A stretch of 64,000 nucleotides of DNA, taken from contig CAMPET010000151.1 in the NCBI GenBank assembly GCA_946803715.1, positions 1 to 64,000 of the forward strand. The letters run 5' to 3'. Position numbers and translations under genes: made by a program. Origin of the DNA: Beroe ovata. Taxonomy: Eukaryota; Ctenophora; Nuda; Beroida; Beroidae. Shown here piece after piece: positions 26,879 through 39,546 of this stretch. The notes below the pieces were generated by a model. The model saw only the letters and a program-made list of their open reading frames with translations, ran no database searches and was not told where the DNA came from. Numbering within the stretch: position 1 is the stretch's first letter; each line of letters starts with the position of its first letter.

Positions 26879-28732
26879 GGGGGCTCAAATTGGGCTGGGT
26901 GGGAATTGGGATTATAAATGTTTAATTTGTAGTTGTACCTTCTGCAGATGAAGGAATTATTGCAAGTTGATCAGCTATAATAAGATGAATTTCAGCTACA
27001 ATTTCAGATGCCAAGGTGCCGAGGTGGCAAACTGGCATGTAAGAGACTTTACCTCACCATGAGGAATAAAACTAAAAGTCACTGAATTGGTCATCCGGGT
27101 AAACTGCTTTATACTGTTCAGTTTGAAACATCACAATTCATGGAACAAAGGTGAAGTTCGCGCGACTCCATTGCCCTATTGAAAATACATAGCTCAAATG
27201 ACTGGAGTCCAGTCAGCTTGTCTCTCTCCAATCTATATGATCCTTTTGAGGGGGCGATAATTTGTTCTACACAAACAAATTCTACACAACAATTCACTCG
27301 ATAGTGTGTTATATGGAAAAGTTAACAAAAGTTAACAAAGGACATTGAACTTATTAAGCCCTATGATTTGAAATTGATATAACATGTTGAATTGTGTTAT
27401 TGACTTCGCTTTAATCAAAATAAACCACCTGAATATTGCAAAACTCATTACTGCTGATGCTTTAGTGTTAGTGTTACAGAATGCAGGAACCATATCGGCT
27501 CCAAAAATCTTCAGACCTCACATTGCAGTTACACCCACAGTTAGAAACAGGTAAAAACGAAACACAATGAAGTTGAAGAAGGAGGTAGGTAAGTAACCCA
27601 TATTTCTAAAATAATTGGGAGCGAGCTATGTTAGGGATTAAGTAATGGCGCTATTGTTATGAATAAATAGTATTGAGCAGGATTTATTTAGGGTTGTGAC
27701 TTGAAGATACTTACTCAACGTAAAATTAAAGGTAGATGTTTTGCTTCCAGAACCCTGAGTGAAAACAGAATATAGGTAACTTTTATGATGGGTACTATGT
27801 GAGTTAGCCTGTCCACCCATGAACGTACACCCGCCGCGAAGCCAATGCCTTGAATACCTATTTTACATCTGTAGCTACAGGAACCTCACATGTGGTGATA
27901 ATATCCTCCCTCGTATTGATCACAGCTGTACAGTGTACACCTGAAGCTGCAGTGTAGATAAACCGCGTATATCGCTCCTGCACAGCCCATTCATCAGAGC
28001 GATTTTTATTATGAAGGAGCAATATATTTCGCAGACCAAGCAGGAGCAATAGTCACCGTGCAACTTCTAATTGACACGCGAAGCTGATAATATAGGTGAT
28101 TATTCCACACTAGTTATATAATAGTAATACTGTGTGAATCTATAATCTCCCATGTATCACGGGTCTAACCGAGCCCATATATCAACGACCCCCTGCTGGG
28201 ATGAAACAGCCTTACAACAAGCAAACATTACGTCCACCGATTATAACAAGGTACTTACATCAAGTACTTTTTACTAATCGGTGATTATTACTACTGATGA
28301 TATCCCCCCCCCATGTAATTCTTACACATGGCAGAATTACAGCCCTGATAATTCATGCTTGTTTGAAGTGCAAGTTTCGACAACCCAAGGGTTTTCGGCC
28401 GGTTCAGCAATGTAGGTATGCAGCCACTCAATTCGGCGCACCAATGGGCAAGAACACAGTAAAACTTGGGGACTAACTGGAACAATGTTATCCAACTATA
28501 TATACAATCCATCGAACCAAACTTTGAATTCTTTCCAATTAATCGTCCGAGGTTCACATCCGTCTCTAGATCAAATAAAGTCTTCTAATTGCAACTCAAA
28601 ATCTGCACTCTGCAGCTAGTCATTTCCGATAGGTGCAGTAGTTAGAAAATCCTGATTCCTGAACACACCACGTCTTTTTCATCTCTGAAGACACATCATA
28701 CGAAGACACGTCTAAAGAAGAAGTGAGACGTC
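26879..28732. other. spacer downstream of the Cys-rich gene
   Basis: About 1.85 kb between two minus-strand genes. Short frames only; nothing with family resemblance. It should hold the promoter of the TSP1-like gene. Confidence 0.4.
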
Positions 28733-31700
28733 TCAAGAAGTGAGATAAGGTCTCCAAATGGTCGGTGACTTGCTATTCCACGGGTCAGCTGGTGTTGAGC
28801 TGCATGGGAGTTTGTCTGGACTCCCAGGGGAGAGAGACCCCACACTGCCAACCTCATCTGTAGGAGATGCTGTGGGAGGGGCTAGCGAGGACGTGGTGGT
28901 GGCTGTACTGGTGATGTTGAACCTGGCAACAAGCAGAAAATAGAAAATATTTCACCTGAAGTTCACGTTAAGCCGTCGCATTCAATGTGACAAGACTCAG
29001 TAATCATGATAACGGAATAATTGGGAACGGAATAATTGTGCTGATATTTGATAGGAAAGGGAAGAACTGTGAGTTAACTTACTGAGATTTGAGAATGAGG
29101 TCAGCGAGTCCAGCTAACTGGATAGGGAAGAAATCATTGATTGAGTCGGGTGAGGGGAGTTGCACTGATAGGGAGCTGGTGTGGAGGAAGGAGGGAGGTG
29201 AGAGTCGGACGGTGTCAAGAAGAGGGGAGTCACGTCGTGTGCTGCTGGATGAGGAGGCTTTGATGGCTATAGGCTTGACAATGTCTGCCACCTTACTCAG
29301 TGATTCGAGTACTCCTTGCGTGCTTATCTGGGGTAGATTGAGTGTCCTATATTATGATAGGACAAGTTGTGGGTCTAATAGCATGGAGTGCAGAGTGCAG
29401 TTACAGAACATGCAGTGCACACTGTACACTGTACAGTATACACTTATACACTACACACTATACAGTATACACACTATACACTACACACAATATACACTTA
29501 TACAGTATACACTATACAGTACACACACTATACACTGTACAATACACACGGTACACATTACACAATACACACGGTACACACTACGTCTCTTACCGGTGAA
29601 GTTGGGGATGGAGAAAGTGAAGGGGACGAGTTCTTGCACTTCCTGTCAAGTGCACTACTAGGTCCGGTCCGTGCTCTCTTCACGATGTGACGGATCATTG
29701 CACTGGTTGGTACGTGACGGGGATCGTTTATGTCTTTACCTGGAATATTCATAGAATTGTAGCCATTATCGTGTCAACCTAGCTACAATCATAGTTATCA
29801 TGACTCTTAATCAGGAATATACTGAGTATCGTAATGGTGACACACACATATTGAATCATGATATGAACATGCATTGAGTCACTATGATAATTGCATCGTG
29901 GTCACGAAACACTCCTAGACACTCACCCTCCTCAATAGCAGCACGCCGTATTGCATACTCGAGTTGCGCGGGTGTCGCTCCGCTAACAAGATGTTGTTGC
30001 CGGATAAACTGTCGTACCCTGTTAGTGGGTCTGTGCCGCATCGCGTTAGTAGGATTACCCGCTCCGTGGGACCCCGCATATTGTACAATACCCACTTCCG
30101 GGCTGTCGCTGTAGATAGCTACCTGGGGAACGCGGCGGGTTACCATGACGTCGTGTTACCATGGAAACCGTGTGGTAATGGTATCACGTAGTGCGGACAC
30201 GCACGAAAACATTCTCACCATGCGGTTATCACTTCAGATAGAATTTATTGTGATACATCTCATTCTGATACTCAGGTTATTTTAATGGGTGGTTCTTGCA
30301 GGCTGGTAATTGCCATCTCACCGGACATCATGGTACATTGGTACCGCGCTGTGTGTGCCCCGGCCTCCCCATGATACTTCACAGCTGGGACTTTGTACGG
30401 CAGTGATAAGTGATTCAATTACCCGCTACTCGAGTAGGTCTTGGCACTTATCAATTTTATAATCTCCCGATAAGTTCGCATGTAATATATGGCTTTCCGA
30501 CTAGAGGTACCAGATGAGTAGGGGGAAGAGTTTTTCTCAAACACCCCCGATAAGAAACATGGGATACAAAAACAGTGGATACTGTGGGGCTTCCCACCAC
30601 CTCAAAGCTCTATTACAGAGTATAACATTATATTCCCGTGTTATTTGACAGTACAAAGTATGATGAGTGTGTGTCGCACATTTTATAATCACGTGATACA
30701 GCAGGGCTCAATGAACATCGCTAGTCGGGAGTGTTAGTGAATTAGGGAGCAGACATCAGGGCACCACGAGACTATCATGTATCCCGACACAGAGGGGTTG
30801 TGGTATGGGACCGTGACAGGCACTACCAGAGACAACACCCTAACGCATTGGGGGGGGGGGGGAGGGACACTCAATCATGACGCCCGTAATTGTACATCTC
30901 ACTCCTTATTATAATGATCATCGAGAACCTTCTCACCGTATCATATGATCGCACCTTCTGAGTACGGCGTATTGTTGATGCGTCATCACCATATATGAGA
31001 AAAGTATGAGGGGAATGTGAAGACTCTCATTATCATACTTGAGAGTGTGTTGACTTTATTGACCCATCTTTTCCCTTTCTATATTTGACGATGCATGCTG
31101 GACATTATACTGATTCATCAGTTACAATTTGACCTGCTGCAAATGATATATAGGAGGGCGGATCAAGGGGGCTGCTTGAAGCATTCTGCTTCCCAAATCG
31201 GCAATTTATCCCCATCTCCCACGTGATGTTAATAATAATCAATGTATATTATAGATCGGTCCGGGCTAATTGCCCCTAATTGATCAATCCTTCTTAGACC
31301 GCGTCAAACCCAGAGTGTGCCCACTAATTTAGACCCATATATCTCCACACGAGAGTTACTGCTTCATGGGTCTGAAGTGAGAGAGGGCAATGTTTACCAC
31401 AAGACACCAAATTAATCAACCAAGTTTTACAGACTCCGCGTACTGAGAGGTTTTTGACCAACCGACATACTTTGGCACAGTACTAGCTGTTTGATAATCT
31501 ATGCTTACGAATTGGAGACTTGCAGGGAGGTCATGACTGAGGGGGCTATACTGCCGCACGATCCAACTTAAAACCAATGTAATTGTATGCAATGTCAGTA
31601 GTGGGCTTAACTAGCCTCAGGAGGCTAAAACTGGACTGATGGAATAACACAGACCATGCCGCCATGGTTACACTTTTAAGGAAAACCTCATTGAAACTCA

Positions 31701-33382
31701 TAGTACAGAGTAACTTGGGAATGGAACCTCTTATCTATGATTGGCCATCGCTGAAGAATCGCTGAATGTGGTACCCATTGCATGTTCCGTCATTCCGTCA
31801 ATATGGGAATATGGGACCATGCGATTCTCACACTCACCCTGATAATTGATTATCAGATGCACCCTGTCACTCATCATATCGTGGTATGAACCATGGTTCA
31901 CAACATGAACACACGTGTGCTTATCACGCTTGATTGGGTTGAGTACTCATAATTGGGTTAAAGTCATGCTCCATGCTGTAAGTAGTTGACTGACATGCTA
32001 GATACTTGACAGTCACCCCATGTGCTCTGAATACTTGATCACCTTAACAAGCAGACCTTGTTAAGTGATCACTTATTCTCAAGTGGACATCATGCCCGAG
32101 TATGACAAGGTCCAATGGTGAAGTGGATAATGGATCGGTAAGAACCTGGCCTAATCACACTCGAAGTGGGTGTAACTTATTACAGTTAATTGTTAGGGGT
32201 TAAACAGATGACTGACTCAACAATCAATAGCGACATCGTGTAACGCATGTCTTGATGAAGGAGTAGAATCGCGGAGACGAAATGATTGACGAGTTGACCC
32301 GGCGTCTCACACAGCTGTCAAATGACGTTGACATGAGGCATATAGTACATCATCTTCAATGTTCATTATGTGACAACCAGTGAACACAAACTCTACCTCA
32401 GAGCCGCTTACTCTCAGAGCAGACTTCACAACACATACACACTCATGCAGACCTCATGGCGTGGCATGTGGGTCCTCATAAACAAATTTCACTCGAAAAG
32501 AACAAACTACCCCACATATTTTGTGAACCTATCATCTCTCTCTCACCTTGCAGAGAGCATAGCAGTTCTTCCTCTTGCCGGAGCAGCCTGACCGGGGAGT
32601 ACATCCATACCTCCATCCCGGACAGTGGAATATCTCCCGGACCAGAAACTGGGGGAGAGAAGGGGTCATTGTTGGGGGAAAAGTTCGGGGAAAAGTGGGA
32701 TTATTGTTGGGGGTAGAGAAGGGGTCATTGTTGGGGGAAGAGTGAGGGAAAAGTGGGGTAATTGTTGGGGGAAGAGTGGGGGAAAAGTTTGGGAAAAAGT
32801 AGGGGTCATTTGGGGGTCGATGAGGCAGAAACAAGGTTCTATGGGCTCATGAAAAAGATGTTATGGATGAAGGTGAGAGCAAACGTTTGGCAAGTAACCG
32901 CACCTGATTCTCTCTGCGTGAGGTGCTGGTGTCTCTACATCCCAGTCGCCCAGTCAGTGTGGGTCTGACATTTTCCTGAGCAAAATACAGATGTTAGAAT
33001 TATCCTGGATGGATGGATACTGACCAGAGAAAGACTCTATTTGATGTTTTAATGCTATATTCCGTCCATAAGGGTGCGAGCTAGTCCTTAACTATTTGAT
33101 GATGGTAAAAATTTAGAACTGTCATCAATATTTCATGAAAACCTATGCTGGGACGAATTTAGCCTCATAACTCGATGAAAGCAAATTGAATTTACGAATT
33201 ATCTTGAAAAACTGAGAACAAATACCACGTTGAAGACCTACCAGGATTTCGACGTTCCTGCCGTATATCTTCTGCTCAAAGTTCCAACTCTGTTGGGATT
33301 CGAAGAATTGAGGGAGTTCCTGCACAGGAACCTTGATCCCATGACCCCACTTGGGGGCATCAGATTTGCACGATCGACACAT
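28733..33382 (-). CDS. Cys-rich putative DNA-binding protein with Ser/Pro-rich tail
   Basis: Six phase-consistent exons: 33382-33242, 32648-32547, 30122-29927, 29739-29594, 29327-29083 and 28922-28733, giving 339 aa from the provisional ATG at 33382. The N-terminal third contains CRSC, then FHCPGWRYGC, KRKNCYALCK and, after about 22 residues, SHGAGNPTNAMRHRPTNRVR. This Cys-Cys ... His-His arrangement, followed by a helical VRQFIRQQHLVSGATPAQLE, is reminiscent of FLYWCH/WRKY-GCM1-type zinc fingers, but the match is by eye only. The C-terminal half is Ser/Pro/Thr-rich. A possible 5' exon (34215-34136, MSALIKSGQDIMLPTRC) ends in phase 2 and does not join directly, so the true start is uncertain and an exon may be missing. 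Confidence 0.55.
29400..29584. repeat. TACAC-rich minisatellite in an intron
   Basis: Imperfect repetition of TATACACT, ACAGTATACAC and GGTACACA words within the intron between exons 4 and 5 of the Cys-rich gene. It keeps several frames open by chance. Confidence 0.85.
32649..32818. repeat. G-rich minisatellite with G-quadruplex potential
   Basis: About 45-base units built from GGGGGAGAGAAGGGGTCATT, TGTTGGGGGAA and GGGGAAAAGTGGG words. It begins at the acceptor side of exon 2 of the minus-strand Cys-rich gene, so the transcribed strand reads as a long pyrimidine tract ending in CCCCCAG. Many runs of four or five G are closely spaced on the plus strand. Confidence 0.9.
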
Positions 33383-36300
33383 ATTCCAAACAATGTAAAC
33401 AATGGAAAGAGGCTTGAAATCAGAAAGTGGTGATTCTTTGTGGTTTGGGTTTATATCACACGCGTGGCAACATGTTACGTCACGCATTTTCACATAGCAT
33501 AGTAATCACGTGATGAGCACGTGCGCGCGCGTCACGTGGCCATGGTGATTGATTGAGCGTGCGACATTGCGTCGCCGGGGAATGACTCACTGTGTCATGC
33601 ACTGTTCTGACTTGTACTGATTCCTGTTCAACAGGAAGTTATGGGGGCCTACGTGAGCCTTGGTAATTAGAGGTACACGGCCTTGTAATTGGCTTGGGAA
33701 CATCGAAAAAATGGCAATATTCCTATAGTTCATCAGAGATGATTCGGGAACATAATCAATTAACAGATGAGTATGCTTGTGAGAAAATTTTCGCGATCAT
33801 TTAAACCAATCATGTCATGGTGCGATCGCACGCCAATAATAGCTCAGTAAAAATCTATAGCTCACCTGTCCACCTGACTCAACCATAACTCAGAACTTTG
33901 AGATGGCCAGTGAGGCAAAAACAAGCATTGGTGCTTTCAGCTACAATTGTCAGTCGCCACTGTGACAAACGAACATTTGCCAGTTGCCTATGATATACGA
34001 CTAGAACCGCTACACGTATCATCTTCTAACAATCTCCAGCTCGAGGGAGCGTAACGTCCACCAGCCACCCTCACGTCAGAATGACCAACTCTAGGTTCAC
34101 CGTTTCCCACGATCAGCACTGACTCGACAACTCACCTCGGGGCCCGGAACACGATGATTTCACGACATCTTGTGGGTAGCATGATATCTTGTCCTGATTT
34201 TATCAGGGCAGACATACTGGAGCCAGGGTTATATCACCGCTACATATTGGTGGATTACCTACTCTATATTATATTTGGTACTTACATTATAGCGGGGGGA
34301 GAGAGGGAGAAATCGTGCTGGTGATTCTTATCTCCACCCGTGAGTCTCTGATAATTCGGCTCCAGGGCGTCTGGGAGGGTGCGAGGGAGGTGGTTACCAT
34401 AGCTACAGACATGCGTCTGGCTGCAGATAATTAGATTAGAATGAGGGCATATTCCAATCGAGTTGTAATTCAAATCTGGCTGTTGGAGATAAGTATAATT
34501 CGAGGTAAATTCTCACAAATAAGATTATGTTCCCGGTCCTTCTGGATGAGGTTCAGGGGAGGAAAGCGAGTACTATCCTCAGTTTAATGACAAATACTTT
34601 TGTCAAACATGGTGTCTATTGACACGATCAGTTGTCGTCCGGACAACATACGCTGATACTATAGATTGTCAAGTTACTCACAGCTAATATGTCAGAAATG
34701 GTTTTTATCAATGACTTTGACTGGAGTAGCTAGTAACCGCAATACAGAAACCACTGCTTCATGACATGGCGTTGTTGCCATGACAACTCATCTGCTCCAG
34801 TTACTATGGAAACATGTCAGCGCGTGAGCGCGTTGGTATGCGACACAATGGCACATTCACTGAACTGATTAGCAGTGCCGAATTGAGCGGTGTAGATTTC
34901 CGTGCATTATATTATTTAACAGAAAAATGTTACTCCCTGTATCATGCCAGCTGATGTTTGACAAGGCCTCCATCATCACCTAGTTTGAGGATGTTACGCC
35001 TGGTAATGTGATTGCAACTCCCTGGTACTTGTTACAGTCATATCATATATATGTGCACGAAGCAGCTGTAGTAGTAGCGGAGACTCCAGTGAAGCTGGTA
35101 TATAGTGAGATTAAAGCTGAGCTATAGTATTGATCAGCCTATGTAATAAACGAGATGTCAAATCATTACAATTTGTCATAATGTGCGTGTGTGTTGAGTT
35201 AGTCTTCTTACTATAGGACGTTAAGCGATGGAAACTCTGCCATTTCTGTCAACTTTTAAGAAATTTTTCGATCATGGTAGATTGGATTGCGCCCCCATAA
35301 CGCCATAAACCACAAAACGGTAAAAAACACACCCTTCAGTCTAACATTCAAACTTTCAGATTTAACATCGACTGAAATTGATGCCACGGTTTGGATATGA
35401 CCATTGACCATCAGAATGATAGGTCCTATATTATATGAATGATATGACACTATGAACAGTCCAATTCGTATCCAAAACCTCAGATAACTGTCAAGCTCCC
35501 CACAGGTAATACACTCTGTCAGGTTGAGTAATAGAAAACCAATTAGTAAACAACTATATAGCCGTTCAAACACGCGCTCAATATATAGTCATCGGTTCGT
35601 ACTACACAATATAATATAAGTTGCTTCAAATTTGTTTTTATTCGGTGGTTCAGTCCTTTGCTTTTGTTATAGAATATATGAACGATGCTCAAATCGAGAA
35701 GTATCGTTCAAAACTTTGGTTGTAGAACACACTTCCCGCGTAGTGACCACGCCCTATTTTGTCCAGCATCTATGGAATAGGGTGTCGTCTAAGTGTACGT
35801 GACGCCGCACACGAACTTTCTTTCTCTAGATTTCAACTGAATTTTTTAAACTTTCTGCGGTTTTTACCAAAGAAAGTACTAGAAGTTGTAAACAAAGAGA
35901 AGGGAATTCCTGATAACCCCATAAAAACGCAGTAATGAACCCTTTATCCTTTGAGAGAGAGGAAAATCTGAGCAATGTTTCAAGCTGCGCGGTTAACTTT
36001 TCACAATTTAAACATGGCTGTTACGATATGTCTCGCTGGAAATGCATACCGAGTTGAGCGCTTATAGTCATTCAACGCTAGTTAAAATAAATTATTCTTT
36101 TCAAATAAAAACTTGTGAACCCGTCCAAACGTTCATTACTTGACTTTTGTTTGCTTATTAATCAACCGAGAATCGTTTCACTTTTAGAGCCCCATATCGC
36201 CATGAGTACTATCTTAAATATCAAAATAAACATGTTTAAGAATCGTGTTGAGGTGTTAGTGCGATCGCTTTATTAAAGTATGATTTTTAGTATGATTCAG

Positions 36301-39300
36301 TCGTTAGAGAAGAGTAAGTAGAGCACAGAATGATAAACTGTCAAAAATATCTGCCAATTGTCTACTGAATCTGTCCTGCAGAGCTTCCTAAGTTTTGACG
36401 GTGTACTCTTCCCCTGCCGTATGATTTTCATCATCTCAAAAAAACACGGTCAAACCATGTGAATTTCGCATCATATAATCACAGCCGAGTCAGTGAGTCA
36501 TATCGAAAAAAAACATTTTGATTTCTTTACTTGCGCTTGAAAAAATAGATTTTCATAAAAATTATCATCTTAATAAAGGTGACGCCACTGCGAAACCATA
36601 CAAAAACACCGTTTAATAGTCACGCTAACCGCAAGCCTTTAGCCACACATCAACACTGACTATATCATATACTGTACTCATCGATGACCGGTGTGAGTAT
36701 TAAATCCATTATGCGTTGCGTAATGTGTAACATGTGCCTTGCAAAGCGAGATAATCCTAAACCCAACTCATTCTCTACTAAGCAGAATGTACTGGAATCC
36801 AACTCCAGTGCACGATCTTCCTCGTTTCTATATTCCTTTGTATTCATCAACAAAATATAGGCAAGCTGATCTCCCCAGTCCTGTAGTATTTGGTGCTGTA
36901 GTATTTGTTCCCAGACAAGTGACCGAATGAATGCCTCCAAATATCACTCCTGTCACATTTCCTTCTATGCGCACTTAAGGACCATTCTCTGCGCATACAG
37001 AAGCATTCATTATATATCTACATGATCGCATTGGATGTTAGAAAACGTTCTTCATGACTTTACAAAACCACTTTTGGCACTATATGAACTTGAGCTCTAA
37101 CATTAATAAACCCATCTCTTGCCCGTATGACAGTGGGTCGCGCGCCGTGAGTAACTCTTGATTTTGGCAAATTCCATATTAACATGTAAATATTCAAAAA
37201 ACCAATTGTCTTTGTCATCAAGTATATATAGGGGAGGGGAGACTAGGATTTCTTGGTAAAACGTCCGACACTATGAATAACTGTGTCGCTTTTTATTGAC
37301 CATCGAGTAACATTTATTTTCTCTCCTACTTTTAACCTTACCCGTGCATACAATATTTGAATGATTTGCTGATATTTCTGTGAAGTCAATCTCTACATAT
37401 GAAGTGCGACTGTATGAATACTATGATACTTTCCCATCGAAGACATCTTCAGTTTCAACCAGATACATATCTCATCATAGCTCCTGCAGTATACTATAAT
37501 ATTGAAAAATGTGGTAGATGGAAAACAAATGGAATACTAAACATGTTCCTGGTAATCCCCCCTCAATTGTTACAAATTTGGGGACAGAAGGGGCGTCACG
37601 ATATCAGGTGTGGTCATCATACCATCATGGGTCGTCTCAAAGCTAATGCAGCAGCGCTCCCCTCAACTTCCTTCATACCAATTCTATCCTACATTAATAT
37701 CATCCTATGTGTCACGTGACTTTAGATTTGTGACGTCATAGAGACGTCACGTCCTTGTTCGAGCCTCGAGCAGTCATGTTATACACATGTTGACAACTTA
37801 TCATCATTTTTGGTCCTTTGTATATAATGTGAGTGGCATCTGTTTTTCACATGTCATCTATTATAGCTCGCACCAGACTGAAATAAAGAAGCAACAGACT
37901 TTATTTTCACAACCCATACTCGAATCCATATATTATATCAGTAGGTAGGTACTTACTAAGTGCTGAAGTGCGATTCCACTCCCTTATTTCCCACAGTTTG
38001 ATGATTGGATACCGCGCCAGTGATTCACTTCTCCAGTAGTGCCAGGGGGAACTTAACACTGTTTATAAGTTTATACAATGTTTAAATCTTTTCCAAGTCA
38101 TGAGAACTATTTTGTAACACTTGAAGTTGATATATCATATAGCTGACGTCAAAAAATGTTTACGGTTGCCAACGCCCAACACCCCAGACGAATGAGAAAC
38201 TTTTGTGTCTGGGAAGTGGGTTCTAATGACAGGTTCATTATAGCGCAACATTGGTTCATGCCCCCCTGTGATCACCGGGCTGCCCCAATACTATTGGGCC
38301 AATAGTGCATGATATTAAGTACACAGGCTACTTTTGACCGAGTTTGCAGTCAATTCATAGCCAAATCGTCTTCAGATCGTAGTTGAAAGCATATCTTTCG
38401 GATTTCTGTAAGTGACTCAACCATATTCACTAGGTATCGGTTAGGTGAAACTAAAAATATGCCATATAGATTTAATATGCTGATTGGAATGTCATCAGAA
38501 TTTTTTTGCATATCATGAAGGACTTGATTATTTGCCGGAAAAATGCAGATTGGAACACACCGGTTTTTTGCAAATCTAGGGTATTCAGGGTGTTACAGGC
38601 TTACTTGTGAAATGCAGAATGAGAATCACATGACCAGCAGCGATTCCGCTAATTGTAACATAGGCTAGCGCGGCCCAACTCAAGGTGATCGCCAGCCAGA
38701 GCTGTTAATAAATACATTGCACCTCCCGACACAGCCATGTTTATTGTAGCTGCAGCAGGATTACTCACTTGAAACTTGCACCTTATTATTAAGTCGTCTT
38801 GTTTGTCAAAGCATAACGCCGCGACAAGTGGAAAAATTCAAATCCTTTACTACCATGATACCATCAGCATTTTTTGCCGTATTATACGATTAAGATTGGA
38901 CAAGGACTTGGCTTCATTGCCATAATTAGTTCAAATTGCATTTCAGCCCTGACTGCTTCTAGCGCTGACTCTATAACAACGAGCCACACCCAACCAACAG
39001 GATGTTACTACACACTCAGGATGTAACTTTACACATACTGTTTACTCACGTAGTATTCTTATAAAGACAAACGTTCAGCTTACCTATAAAGAATTTCGCT
39101 ATTCAGAGCTACCCTTAAAAACGTGGGTTAAGGTAAAAACTGTCACCACAATTCAAATCCGTTTTCTGTTTAAAATTACGGCAGAAACTACATACTAGCA
39201 AAACATAGGACAAATAGGCATGAGCAAAGTTTCATTTGGTACAGCTCTATATAGCACATTGTTTATATTGCACCGTTTCTGTAAAAGTTATTCTTTTTAT

Positions 39301-39387
39301 TTGCAAAGATTTTGGACCCACTTTAGAAAAATTGAAACTCTGAAATCTGACAATAAAATATTGAATATCTGTTTAGGTAGCGTTGAA
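33383..39387. other. long gene-poor interval
   Basis: About 6 kb. Apart from the possible 5' exon at 34136-34215 (-), only scattered short frames are open. One at 35573-35256 (-) begins with a hydrophobic, signal-like stretch (MFERLYSCLLIGFLLLNLTE) but has no support beyond that. Homopolymer-rich AT sequence dominates 35.6-36.6 kb. No RNA gene or clear transposon was recognised. Confidence 0.4.
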
Positions 39388-39546
39388 ATGCGTTCTCACA
39401 TGGCACAGCATGGACGGACCTCAGTGGCAATGAAGCCATCAGCAGCCTCAACAGGAGGCCGGTGGGGAGCAAAGAAAACAGGGGTTCCAAGACCAGACTA
39501 TCCTTATCCAGCAGGATTAGAGATATGTGTCAGACAAGCAGTTTAT
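39388..39546 (+). CDS. CLIC alternative or orphan first exon A
   Basis: Encodes 53 aa ending PDYPYPAGLEICVRQAVY, followed directly by a consensus donor GTGAGT in phase 0. Its last 15 residues parallel first exons B (41839-41958) and C (43623-43760) of the CLIC gene, which have the pattern Y-P-x-P-x-x-LEI. The upstream part is Arg/Gly/Ser-rich, as in the other two. No copy of CLIC exon 2 was found before exon B, so it may be an alternative promoter-exon of the downstream gene or the remnant of a partial tandem duplication. Spliced to CLIC exon 2 it would give a 283-aa protein. Confidence 0.55.

Noticed and set aside
29342-29690. Several frames over the TACAC-rich minisatellite
   Set aside because: Low-complexity by-products lying in an intron of the minus-strand Cys-rich gene.
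35256-35573. 105-codon minus-strand frame with a signal-like start
   Set aside because: Only the hydrophobic start supports it; the remainder shows no motif, and surrounding DNA is gene-poor and AT-rich.
36665-36940. 91-codon minus-strand frame
   Set aside because: No family resemblance, no splice partners and codon use like the AT-rich surroundings.
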